NCBI GenBank assembly: GCA_009746045.1
Contig: RPFO01000312.1
Coordinates: 4,097,247 to 4,161,246 of the forward strand
Length of the DNA stretch: 64,000 bases
Source of the DNA: Mesostigma viride
Taxonomy: Eukaryota > Streptophyta > Mesostigmatophyceae > Mesostigmatales > Mesostigmataceae
Reading direction: 5' to 3'
Below the pieces are notes generated by a model that was given only the letters and a program-made list of their open reading frames with translations, searched no databases and had not been told where the DNA came from. Position 1 is the stretch's first letter; every line of letters starts with the position of its first letter. Shown piece by piece: positions 1 to 10,452 of this stretch. A program made the translations under genes and the position numbers.

Positions 1-57
1 AAGACTAGATTGAGAATTGTGTGAGAAAGACGCCAGAGGGGGTTCTGACGGTGCTCA

Positions 58-564
58 TTGCCCCTGTTATACAATGGCTGCTGTATGGGACTCATGGCAA
101 TTGCGCAGATGGCAACGAAATGCAAAATCTGTACGGAGCCCGTAAGGGTCGAGGGACTGTGCGCGGAACATTACAAGTTCCTACAAGACGACCTCGAGTA
201 CCAACATGCCAAGGATCCATACGGGGGGTGTGGATTTCTTAGATGTGATAGACCACTGGAGGGATTGGATGTGTATTGCAAGACACATCTACCTTTTGCC
301 GAGAAGTTGGAGGACGTGTGCGCTCGTGGGATCGCATACGTAGCAAGTTTGCAGATGTTGATGGGGAAGACCGGAATGACACGCTCGGTCCTCCACTTCA
401 CGGCAACGCACACTGGGGAACGGAAAGTTGAGCTGGTGCGCCTCGACAGGCAGGGACTCGAGATTTTGGAGAGGGGGACAGCGCGTACGGGTTTGCTCAT
501 GGGCATAACGTTACCATGGGGGATTCCTTGCAGGGTGTGGCGCGTGAATGCGCGTACACCTTGA
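58..564 (+). CDS. Cys/His-rich hypothetical protein, possible zinc-binding repeat
   Basis: I do not recognise a named family. The first part holds two similar Cys/His groups: CKIC followed by CAEH, then CGFLRC followed by CKTH. This resembles small treble-clef-like zinc motifs of the form C-x2/3-C-x9/10-C-x2-H, so metal binding is inferred. The reading frame opens at 58, but a good splice acceptor (ttgcgcag) sits directly before the ATG at 109. Translation may start at 109, or 109 may begin an internal exon of a gene entering from the left. The frame closes at two tandem TGA codons (562-567). The next open stretch continues in the same frame, so the two may once have been one protein. Confidence 0.45.
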   Translation: MPLLYNGCCMGLMAIAQMATKCKICTEPVRVEGLCAEHYKFLQDDLEYQHAKDPYGGCGFLRCDRPLEGLDVYCKTHLPFAEKLEDVCARGIAYVASLQMLMGKTGMTRSVLHFTATHTGERKVELVRLDRQGLEILERGTARTGLLMGITLPWGIPCRVWRVNARTP

Positions 565-582
565 TGACGAATAATAGGATTT

Positions 583-888
583 GTGGAAGCACAAAGACTG
601 CACAAGGATATTTTGGAGGCTCTTCTTGCCGCAGAGCCGGTGGGACTGCCGAAGAGGCCTGAGGAGCGGGACCGTTTGATCAGGATGGTGGTGAAGGCGG
701 ATATAGATGCAGATGTGGAGGCCGCAAAGGCGAAGGCAGAGGAAGCGCGTCGTGCAAAGGAGGAATCGGATCAAGAACTGTTGGAGAAGATGCAGAGCTC
801 CAACAAAATTTTGCATCGTTTGGGGATGGCGGACGTCGCTTATGCATGCGAGTCCGGGAAGGGGAAGAAACAAAAGAGGAAAAGATAA
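583..888 (+). CDS. Charged coiled-coil hypothetical segment with basic C-terminus
   Basis: This open stretch is in the same frame as the Cys/His-rich ORF upstream and is separated from it only by the tandem TGA pair and five sense codons. It encodes about 100 residues rich in E, K, A and R. Long helical heptad-like runs (AKAKAEEARRAKEE) suggest a coiled coil, and the end KKQKRKR looks like a nuclear localisation signal. There is no ATG near the start, so it is the C-terminal part of the upstream protein (stop mutation, or an intron removing the stops), or a pseudogene fragment. No enzyme motif is visible. Confidence 0.35.
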   Translation: MEAQRLHKDILEALLAAEPVGLPKRPEERDRLIRMVVKADIDADVEAAKAKAEEARRAKEESDQELLEKMQSSNKILHRLGMADVAYACESGKGKKQKRKR

Positions 889-1124
889 TAATGGGAATGG
901 TCGCCCACTGTTCTTGTCACAGAAATGCTTTTGTTAATGCTGGCGAACTTGGGACGGTCTTCCGTATTTCAACATTTCCTTGCCTTTAAAATTGATTGAT
1001 GGGTAAATAATAATACTGAGCAAGCCTTCCATTTTATGTGTCTGTGGTCATACAATTTCGTTATTGTTTCAACCCTTGCAACGAGGTTTTTCTTGTCCCA
1101 TGCATGTAAGTCTCAACCTTGGTG

Positions 1125-1641
1125 TCATGGAACTGCTTGTCTTTGCATATTACAACCCATTAATGCTCGGATTGCATCATCATGTTCCACCAAGGGAATA
1201 AATGAAGTAGCTATTGAAGCTTGCGTTGGAGAAATCCCCAAATAATCGACTTCTTCTGCTTTACTACTAAATTCTGGTTTATATCGCACATGAACATAAT
1301 TATTTTCAACACTAGAGTAACAAGAAAGTAATAAATATTCTGGGGCGAATTTAAATTGATCTTGTTGATGTGGAGGTATAAAAATAGGTATTTCACTTTT
1401 AATTACTTGATTTTTTTGTAATGTATAAAAAGGACAAGAAAACATATTCATTTACTTTACTATGCGTAGCTAAAGATCCAATTAAACCGGTATTCGGCCC
1501 TTCTGGCGTTTGTATAGGACCATAATGACTAGGATGTATATCATGTAACGTGCGTGTTTGCAAGTTGGCCGTTGACACTCTACGACGGAGCCAATTTTCG
1601 GAAGAACCTGCCTCATTTATGAATGCATCGACTGTGTGCAT
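1125..1641 (-). pseudogene. rpoB: Plastid rpoB fragment in nuclear DNA (NUPT), frameshifted
   Basis: Two overlapping minus-strand frames together spell part of the RNA polymerase beta subunit. The upstream piece (1641 to about 1450) has HPSHYG, QTPEGPN and GLIGSL, which correspond to the conserved RDxHxSHYGRxCPIETPEGPNxGLIGSL region. The downstream piece (about 1450 to 1125) has LGISPTQ, VEHDDA and [10 protein letters not shown], matching the [36 protein letters not shown] region. The frame changes near 1440, the GRxCP segment is missing, and the match stops at QRQAVP, so it cannot make a working subunit. A plastid origin is inferred from the plastid-type spacing and the eukaryotic context; a bacterial source is less likely. 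Confidence 0.8.
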
Positions 1642-1708
1642 AAATTGTGATCATTGAATTGAACAAAAAAATTCTCTTATTGCCCCAATCATGGCTATTC
1701 TCTTAATG

Positions 1709-2095
1709 CCCTATCATGGCTATTTGTTTGTGTATGTTTTGCCCATGTTATTACATTAATGGCATGATGTTGTGGATTGCTCTATCTATGATGGTTGTTC
1801 GTTTGTGTATGCTTTGCCCATGTTGTTACAGTAATGGCATGATGTTGTGGATTGCTAGCTCAATCTATGATGGTTGTTCGTTTGTGTATGCTTTGCCCAT
1901 GTTGTTACAGTAATGGCATAATGTTGTGGATTGCTAGCTCAATCTATGATGGTTGTTCGTTTGTGTATGCTTTGCCCATGTTGTTACAGTAATGGCATGA
2001 TTTTCTGGATTGTTAGCTCAATCTATGATGGTTGTTCGTTTGTGTATGCTTTGCCCATGTTGTTACAGTAATGGCATGATTTTGTGGATTGCTCA
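1709..2095. repeat. 79-bp minisatellite, about five copies
   Basis: The unit contains atggttgttcgtttgtgtat, then ctttgcccatgttgttacag, then taatggcatgatgttgtgg. It recurs every 76-80 bp with few mismatches; the first copy is the most diverged. The short ORFs across it are by-products of the repeat. It lies between the rpoB remnant and a candidate exon. Confidence 0.85.
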
Positions 2096-2136
2096 ACCTA
2101 TGAGGGTTTGGTTGTTTGTGTATGTTTTGCGCGCAG

Positions 2137-2235
2137 ATCACAATGGATTGCACCATCTGCCGCAGCAAGCGAAGCCCCCTTACTGGTTCCAAGATCTTAT
2201 CCTGGATGCCAAGCAGGCTGGCGAAGGGTATCCCA
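2137..2235 (+). CDS. Candidate small exon with a CxxC pair, possibly part of gene A
   Basis: A 99-nt stretch is bounded by a good acceptor (tttgcgcgcag) and a good donor (CCA then GTACGT), with both ends in phase 0. It would encode 33 residues starting ITMDCTICRSK. The phase agrees with the downstream exon at 2782, so it could join gene A. Its acceptor and first codons look like those at 109 (MATKCKIC), which hints at a common origin. The exon is too short to prove, and a longer open frame also runs through it. Confidence 0.25.
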
Positions 2236-2781
2236 GTACGTACTTTGAAACTTGATGCCGCAAAACAACTACAACTTCGTTTTAACCCTTTAGCCGTTTT
2301 GAGTGATATTTACAGCGGACATTACATTTTTGTTGCTACGGGATGAGAATTGAGCTTTGTAATGCTAGCAGGTGTCACAAACCAAACTGTCCGCTATTTG
2401 TAGTGGGCATTTATTGTTAGAGCTTGCAGCTGGGTCCCTGCTCCTCCACATGCAACCTTGGTGTTCATGAGCCCTTTACTAGCTTCCTTTCTGTCAGGGG
2501 GTGCTATATTTGGCACCCATAGGACATTGCAATATGACCAATGACATGACCCCCAAGGTGGTGAATATATGTGTGTGCTTGTGTCCTATAATGGACCATA
2601 ACTAACTATTAGGTTGGTTTGTGGACATTATCATGGAAAGTGACCATTGCCCGGTTTTTATAGCGGGCAGTTGGACACGGTTTTAAGGGTTGACCTATTA
2701 GCTTTGTCAGGTGTGTGTGCTGCACCGCACCGCTTGCTAACATATTCGGCGGATTTCTTCTTTGTCGTCTGCGTGTCACAG

Positions 2782-3081
2782 CGTGCTTGTACGCACAACC
2801 ACCCGCGTTCCCCTCCGCCGGCGCCCCCGCCGCCGGGCTCTCCGCCGCCACCGGTGTTGCCCCCTCCCGCCGCCGGCCCTTCCGCGCCGTCGGAAGCTGC
2901 AGCGGCAGCACAGCAAATGCCCCCTCCCCCCGCACCATCGTCGGGGCAACAGGCGCGCGGCGCTCATGCAGCAAAGGCGGCGAAGGAGCGGAGGAAATCG
3001 GCGGCTTCTGGGTCATCGGGTTCCGATGCCGCGACGGCAGCAACTGGAAAAGCAACCCACCACACACTGCCAGCTGCCCGG
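2782..3081 (+). CDS. Gene A, exon 1: Pro/Ala-rich N-terminal region
   Basis: A 300-nt open stretch lies between an acceptor (gcgtgtcacag) and a donor (CCCGG then GTAGGT), both phase 0. It encodes a Pro-rich segment (PPPAPPPPGSPPPP), a Pro/Ala-rich segment and a basic Ser/Ala-rich tail (AAKERRKSAASGSSGS). Low-complexity N-terminal linkers of this kind are common in large algal proteins. The last codon (R) joins in frame to exon 2 at 11072 after an intron of about 8 kb filled by satellites. The true start of the gene is not identified. The frame reads on into the CCTTGT array, but that is an artefact because the hexamer is open in every frame. Confidence 0.5.
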
Positions 3082-3102
3082 GTAGGTGTTACGCACAAAG
3101 AT

Positions 3103-6100
3103 GTGATTTTCTTGCGCCATCCTTGTCCTTGTCCTTGTCCTTGTCCTTGTCCTTGTCCTTGTCCTTGTCCTTGTCCTTGTCCTTGTCCTTGTCCTTGTCC
3201 TTGTCCTTGTCCTTGTCCTTGTCCTTGTCCTTGTCCTTGGCCTTGTCCTTGTCCTTGTCCTTGTCCTTGTCCTTGTCCTTGTCCTTGTCCTTGTCCTTGT
3301 CCTTGTCCTTGTCCTTGTCCTTGTCCTTGTCCTTGTCCTTGTCCTTGTCCTTGTCCTTGTCTTGTCCTTGTCCTTGTCCTTGTCCTTGTCCTTGTCCTTG
3401 TCCTTGTCCTTGTCCTTGTCCTTGTCCTTGTCCTTGTCCTTGTCCTTGTCCTTGTGCAGCACGTTGTCCTTGTCCTTGTCCTTGTCCTTGTCCTTGTCCT
3501 TGTCCTTGTCCTTGTCCTTGTCCTTGTCCTTGTCCTTGTCCTTGTCCTTGTCCTTGTCCTTGTCCTTGTCCTTGTCCTTGTCCTTGTCCTTGTCCTTGTC
3601 CTTGTCCTTGTCCTTGTCCTTGTCCTTGTCCTTGTCCTTGTCCTTGTCCTTGTCCTTGTCCTTGTCCTTGTCCTTGTCCTTGTCCTTGTCCTTGTCCTTG
3701 TCCTTGTCCTTGTCCTTGTCCTTGTCCTTGTCCTTGTCCTTGTCCTTGTCCTTGTCCTTGTCCTTGTCCTTGTCCTTGTCCCTTGTCCTTGTCCTTGTCC
3801 TTGTCCTTGTCCTTGTCCTTGTCCTTGTCCTTGTCCTTGTCCTTGTCCTTGTCCTTGTCCTTGTCCTTGTCCTTGTCCTTGTCCTTGTCCTTGTCCTTGT
3901 CCTTGTCCTTGTCCTTGTCCTTGTCCTTGTCCTTGTCCTTGTCCTTGTCCTTGTCCTTGTCCTTGTCCTTGTCCTTGTCCTTGTCCTTGTCCTTGTCCTT
4001 GTCCTTGTCCTTGTCCTTGTCCTTGTCCTTGTCCTTGTCCTTGTCCTTGTCCTTGTCCTTGTCCTTGTCCTTGTCCTTGTCCTTGTCCTTGTCCTTGTCC
4101 TTGTCCTTGTCCTTGTCCTTGTGCCAGCATTGTCCTTGTCCTTGTCCTTGTCCTTGTCCTTGTCCTTGTCCTTGTCCTTGTCCTTGTCCTTGTCCTTGTC
4201 CTTGTCCTTGTCCTTGTCCTTGTCCTTGTCCTTGTCCTTGTCCTTGTCCTTGTCCTTGTCCTTGTCCTTGTCCTTGTCCTTGTCCTTGTCCTTGTCCTTG
4301 TCCTTGTCCTTGTCCTTGTCCTTGTCCTTGTCCTTGTCCTGTCCTTGTCCTTGTCCTTGTCCTTGTCCTTGTCCTTGTCCTTGTCCTTGTCCTTGTCCTT
4401 GTCCTTGTCCTTGTCCTTGTCCTTGTCCTTGTCCTTGTCCTTGTCCTTGTCCTTGTCCTTGTCCTTGTCCTCGTCCTTGTCCTTGTCCTTGTCCTTGTCC
4501 TTGTCCTTGTCCTTGTCCTTGTCCTTGTCCTTGTCCTTGTCCTTGTCCTTGTCCTTGTCCTTGTCCTTGTGCCAGCTTGTCCTTGTCCTTGTCCTTGTCC
4601 TTGTCCTTGTCCTTGTCCGTCTGTCCTTGTCCTTGTCCTTGTCCTTGTCCTTGTCCTTGTCCTTGTCCTTGTCCTTGTCCTTGTCCTTGTCCTTGTCCTT
4701 GTCCTTGTCCTTGTCCTTGTCCTTGTCCTTGTCCTTGTCCTTGTCCTTGTCCTTGTCCTTGTCCTTGTCCTTGTCCTTGTCCTTGTCTTGTCCTTGTCCT
4801 TGTCCTTGTCCTTGTCCTTGTCCTTGTCCTTGTCCTTGTCCTTGTCCTTGTCCTGTCCTTGTCCTTGTCCTTGTCCTTGTCCTTGTCCTTGTCCTTGTCC
4901 TTGTCCTTGTCCTTGTCCTTGTCCTTGTCCTTGTCCTTGTCCTTGTCCTTGTCCTTGTCCTTGTCCTTGTCCTTGTCCTTGTCCTTGTCCTTGTCCTTGT
5001 CCTTGTCCTTGTCCTTGTCCTTGTCCTTGTCCTTGTCCTTGTCCTTGTCGTCCTTGTCCTTGTCTTGTCCTTGTCCTTGTCCTTGTCCTTGTCCTTGTCC
5101 TTGTCCTTGTCCTTGTCCTTGTCCTTGTCCTTGTCCTTGTCCTTGTCCTTGTCCTTGTCCTTGTCCTTGTCCTTGTCCTTGTCCTTGTCCTTGTCCTTGT
5201 CCTTGTCCTTGTCCAGCACCTTGTCCTTGTCCTTGTCCTTGTCCTTGTCCTTGTCCTTGTCCTTGTCCTTGTCCTTGTCCTTGTCCTTGTCCTTGTCCTT
5301 GTCCTTGTCCTTGTTTCCTTGTCCTTGTCCTTGTCCTTGTCCTTGTCCTTGTCCTTGTCCTTGTCCTTGTCCTGTCCTTGTCCTTGTCCTTGTCCTTGTC
5401 CTTGTCCTTGTCCTTGTCCTTGTCCTTGTCCTGTCCTGTCCTTGTCCTTGTCCTTGTCCTTGTCCTTGTCCTTGTCCTTGTCCTTGTCCTTGTCCTTGTC
5501 CTTGTCCTTGTCCTTGTCCTTGTCCTTGTCCTTGTCCTTGTCCTTGTCCTTGTCCTTGTCCTTGTCCTTGTCCTTGTCCTTGTCCTTGTCCTTGTCCTTG
5601 TCCTTGTCCTTGTCCTTGTCCTTGTCCTTGTCCTTGTCCTTGTCCTTGTCCTTGTCCTTGTCCTTGTCCTTGTCCTTGTCCTTGTCCTTGTCCTTGTCCT
5701 TGTCCTGTCCTTGTCCTTGTCCTTGTCCTTGTCCTTGTCCTTGTCCTTGTCCTTGTCCTTGTCCTTGTCCTTGTCCTTGTCCTTGTCCTTGTCCTTGTCC
5801 TTGTCCTTGTCCTTGTCCTTGTCCTTGTCCTTGTCCTTGTCCTTGTCCTTGTCCTTGTCCTTGTCCTTGTCCTTGTCCTTGTCCTTGTCCTTGTCCTTGT
5901 CCTTGTCCTTGTCCTTGTCCTTGTCCTTGTCCTTGTCCTTGTCCTTGTCCTTGTCCTTGTCCTTGTCCTTGTCCTTGTCCTTGTCCTTGTCCTTGTCCTT
6001 GTCCTTGTCCTTGTCCTTGTCCTTGTCCTTGTCCAGCACTTGTCCTTGTCCTTGTCCTTGTCCTTGTCCTTGTCCTTGTCCTTGTCCTTGTCCTTGTCCT

Positions 6101-9100
6101 TGTCCTTGTCCTTGTCCTTGTCCTTGTCCTTGTCCTTGTCCTTGTCCTTGTCCTTGTCCTTTCCTCGTCCTTGTCCTTGTCCTTGTCCTTGTCCTTGTCC
6201 TTGTCCTTGTCCTTGTCCTTGTCCTTGTCCTTGTCCTTGTCCTTGTCCTTGTCCTTGTCCTTGTCCTTGTCCTTGTCCTGCCTTGTCCTTGTCCTTGTCC
6301 TTGTCCTTGTCCTTGTCCTTGTCCTTGTCCTCGTCTGTCCTTGTCCTTGTCCTTGTCCTTGTCCTTGTCCTTGTCCTTGTCCTTGTCCTTGTCCTTGTCC
6401 TTGTCCTTGTCCTTGTCCTTGTCCTTGTCCTTGTCCTTGTCCTTGTCCTTGTCCTTGTCCTTGTCCTTGTCCTTGTCCTTGTCCTTGTCCTTGTCCTTGT
6501 CCTTGTCCTTGTCCTTGTCCTTGTCCTTGTCCTTGTCCTTGTCCTTGTCCTTGTCCTTGTCCTTGTCCTTGTCCTTGTCCTTGTCCTTGTCCTTGTCCTT
6601 GTCCTTGTCCTTGTCCTTGTCCAGCCTTGTCCTTGTCCTTGTCCTTGTCCTTGTCCTTGTCCTTGTCCTTGTCCTTGTCCTTGTCCTTGTCCTTGTCCTT
6701 GTCCTTGTCCTTGTCCTTGTCCTTGTCCTTGTCCTTGTCCTTGTCCTTGTCCTTGTCCTTGTCCTTGTCCTTGTCCTTGTCCTTGTCCTTGTCCTTGTCC
6801 TTGTCCTTGTCCTTGTCCTTGTCCTTGTCCTTGTCCTTGTCCTTGTCCTTGTCCTTGTCCTTGTCCTTGTCCTTGTCCTTGTCCTTGTCCTTGTCCTTGT
6901 CCTTGTCCTTGTCCTTGTCCTTGTCCTTGTCCTTGTCCTTGTCCTTGTCCTTGTCCTTGTCCTTGTCCTTGTCCTTGTCCTTGTCCTTGTCCTTGTCCTT
7001 GTCCTTGTCCTTGTCCTTGTCCTTGTCCTTGTCCTTGTCCTTGTCCTTGTCCTTGTCCTTGTCCTTGTCCTTGTCCTTGTCCTTGTCCTTGTCCTTGTCC
7101 TTGTCCTTGTCCTTGTCCTTGTCCTTGTCCTTGTCCTTGTCCTTGTCCTTGTCCTTGTCCTTGTCCTTGTCCTTGTCCTTGTCCTTGTCCTTGTCCTTGT
7201 CCTTGTCCTTGTCCTTGTCCGCTTGTCCTTGTCCTTGTCCTTGTCCTTGTCCTTGTCCTTGTCCTTGTCCTTGTCCTTGTCCTTGTCCTTGTCCTTGTCC
7301 TTGTCCTTGTCCTTGTCCTTGTCCTTGTCCTTGTCCTTGTCCTTGTCCTTGTCCTTGTCCTTGTCCTTGTCCTTGTCCTTGTCCTTGTCCTTGTCCTTGT
7401 CCTTGTCCTTGTCCTTGTCCTTGTCCTTGTCCTTGTCCTTGTCCTTGTCCTTGTCCTTGTCCTTGTCCTTGTCCTTGTCCTTGTCCTTGTCCTTGTCCTT
7501 GTCCTTGTCCTTGTCCTTGTCCTTGTCCTTGTCCTTGTCCTTGTCCTTGTCCTTGTCCTTGTCCTTGTCCTTGTCCTTGTCCTTGTCCTTGTCCTTGTCC
7601 TTGTCCGTCCTTGTCCTTGTCCTTGTCCTTGTCCTTGTCCTTGTCCTTGTCCTTGTCCTTGTCCTTGTCCTTGTCCTTGTCCTTGTCCTTGTCCTTGTCC
7701 TTGTCCTTGTCCTTGTCCTTGTCCTTGTCCTTGTCCTTGTCCTTGTCCTTGTCCTTGTCCTTGTCCTTGTCCTTGTCCTTGTCCTTGTCCTTGTCCTTGT
7801 CCTTGTCCTTGTCCTTGTCCTTGTCCTTGTCCTGTCCTCGTCCTCGTCCTTGTCCTTGTCCTTGTCCTTGTCCTTGTCCTTGTCCTTGTCCTTGTCCTTG
7901 TCCTTGTCCTTGTCCTTGTCCTTGTCCTTGTCCTTGTCCTTGTCCTTGTCCTTGTCCTTGTCCTTGTCCTTGTCCTTGTCCTTGTCCTTGTCCTTGTCCT
8001 TGTCCTTGTCCTTGTCCTTGTCCTTGTCCTTGTCCTTGTCCTTGTCCAGCCTTGTCCTTGTCCTTGTCCTTGTCCTTGTCCTTGTCCTTGTCCTTGTCCT
8101 TGTCCTTGTCCTTGTCCTTGTCCTTGTCCTTGTCCTTGTCCTTGTCCTTGTCCTTGTCCTTGTCCTTGTCCTTGTCCTTGTCCTTGTCCTTGTCCTTGTC
8201 CTTGTCCTTGTCCTTGTCCTTGTCCTTGTCCTTGTCCTTGTCCTTGTCCTTGTCCTTGTCCTTGTCCTTGTCCTTGTCCTTGTCCTTGTCCTTGTCCTTG
8301 TCCTTGTCCTTGTCCTTGTCCTTGTCCTTGTCCTTGTCCTTGTCCTTGTCCTTGTCCTTGTCCTTGTCCTTGTCCTTGTCCTTGTCCTTGTCCTTGTCCG
8401 CCGTTGTCCTTGTCCTTGTCCTTGTCCTTGTCCTTGTCCTTGTCCTTGTCCTTGTCCTTGTCCTTGTCCTTGTCCTTGTCCTTGTCCTTGTCCTTGTCCT
8501 TGTCCTTGTCCTTGTCCTTGTCCTTATCCTCGTCCTTGTCCTCGTCCTTGTCCTTGTCCTTGTCCTTGTCCTTGTCCTTGTCCTTGTCCTTGTCCTTGTC
8601 CTTGTCCTTGTCCTTGTCCTTGTCCTTGTCCTTGTCCTTGTCCTTGTGCCAGCACGTTGTCCTTGTCCTTGTCCTTGTCCTTGTCCTTGTCCTTGTCCTC
8701 GTCCTCGTCCTCGTCCTTGTCCTTGTCCTTGTCCTTGTCCTTGTCCTTGTCCTTGTCCTTGTCCTTGCCCTTGTCCTTGTCCTTGTCCTTGTCCTTGTCC
8801 TTGTCCTTGTCCTTGTCCTTGTCCTTGTCCTTGTCCTCGTCCTCGTCCTCGTCCTTGTCCTTGTCCTTGTCCTTGTCCTTGTCCTTGTCCTTGCCCTTGT
8901 CCTTGTCCTTGTCCTTGTCCTTGTCCTTGTCCTTGTCCTCGTCCTCGTCCTCGTCCTTGTCCTTGTCCTTGTCCTTGTCCTCGTCCTCGTCCTCGTCCTC
9001 GGCCTCGGCCTTGTCGTTGGCCTTGTCCTTGTCCTTGTCCTTGTCCTTGTCCTTGTCCTTGTCCTTGTGCCAGCACGTTGTCCTTGTCCTTGTCCTTGTC

Positions 9101-9421
9101 CTTGTCCTTGTCCTTGTCCTCGTCCTCGTCCTCGTCCTTGTCCTTGTCCTTGTCCTTGTCCTTGTCCTTGTCCTTGTCCTTGTCCTTGCCCTTGTCCTTG
9201 TCCTTGTCCTTGTCCTTGTCCTTGTCCTTGTCCTTGTCCTTGTCCTTGTCCTTGTCCTTGTCCTTGTCCTTGTCCTCGTCCTCGTCCTCGTCCTTGTCCT
9301 TGTCCTTGTCCTTGTCCTTGTCCTTGTCCTTGTCCTTGCCCTTGTCCTTGTCCTTGTCCTTGTCCTTGTCCTTGTCCTTGTCCTCGTCCTCGTCCTCGTC
9401 CTTGTCCTTGTCCTTGTCCTT

Positions 9422-9452
<31 letters not shown>

Positions 9453-10452
9453 GCCTTGTCGTTGGCCTTGTCCTTGTCCTTGTCCTTGTCCTTGTCCTTG
9501 TCCTTGTCCTTGTCCTTGTCCTTGTCCTTGTCCTTGTCCTTGTCCTTGTCCTTGTCCTTGTCCTTGTCCTTGTCCTTGTCCTTGTCCTTGTCCTTGTCCT
9601 TGTCCTTGTCCTTGTCTTGTCCTTGTCCTTGTCCTTGTCCTTGTCCTTGTCCTTGTCCTTGTCCTTGTCCTTGTCCTTGTCCTTGTCCTTGTCCTTGTCC
9701 TTGTCCTTGTCCTTGTCCTTGTCCTTGTCCTTGTCCTTGTCCTTGTCCTTGTCCTTGTCCTTGTCCTTGTCCTTGTCCTTGTCCTTGTCCTTGTCCTTGT
9801 CCTGTCCTTGTCCTTGTCCTTGTCCTTGTCCTTGTCCTTGTCCTTGTCCTTGTCCTTGTCCTTGTCCTTGTCCTTGTCCTTGTCCTTGTCCTTGTCCTTG
9901 TCCTTGTCCTTGTCCTTGTCCTTGTCCTTGTCCTTGTCCTTGTCCTTGTCCTTGTCCTTATCCTCGTCCTTGTCCTCGTCCTTGTCCTTGTCCTTGTCCT
10001 TGTGCTTGTCCTCGTCCTCGTCCTCGTCCTTGTCCTTGTCCTTGTCCTTGTCCTTGTCCTCGTCCTCGTCCTTGTCCTTGTCCTTGTCCTTGTCCTTGTC
10101 CTTGTCCTTGTCCTTGTCCTTGTCCTTGTCCTTGTCCTTGTCCTTGTCCTTGTCCTTGTCCTTGCCCTTGCCTTGTCCTTGTCCTTGTCCTTGTCCTTGT
10201 CCTTGTCCTTGTCCTTGTCCTTGTCCTTGTCCTTGTCCTTGTCCTTGTCCTTGTCCTTGTCCTTGTCCTTGTCCTTGTCCTTGTCCTTGTCCTTGTCCTT
10301 GTCCTTGTCCTTGTCCTTGTCCTTGCCTTGTCCTTGTCCTTGTCCTCGTCCTTGTCCTTGTCCTTGTCCTTGTCCTCGTCCTTGTCCTTGTCCTTGTCCT
10401 TGTCCTTGTCCTTGTCCTTGTCCTTGTCCTTGTCCTTGTCCTTTTCTTGCTT
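3103..10452. repeat. CCTTGT hexanucleotide satellite, about 7.3 kb
   Basis: There are about 1,200 tandem copies of CCTTGT, inside intron 1 of gene A. The hexamer has no stop in any frame, which produces false ORFs of up to 2,660 codons (CP, LV and LS repeats on plus; DK, QG and TR repeats on minus). Interruptions recur: forms of gtgccagcacgttg at about 3452, 4122, 4569, 5212, 6032, 6619, 8044, 8646 and 9067; single-base slips that change phase; and CTCGTC variant clusters from about 8.5 kb onward. Both edges (3103-3119 and 10451-10462) carry tgattttcttgcgcca, the start of the neighbouring 46-bp satellite unit, so the array is nested within that satellite. Confidence 0.97.
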
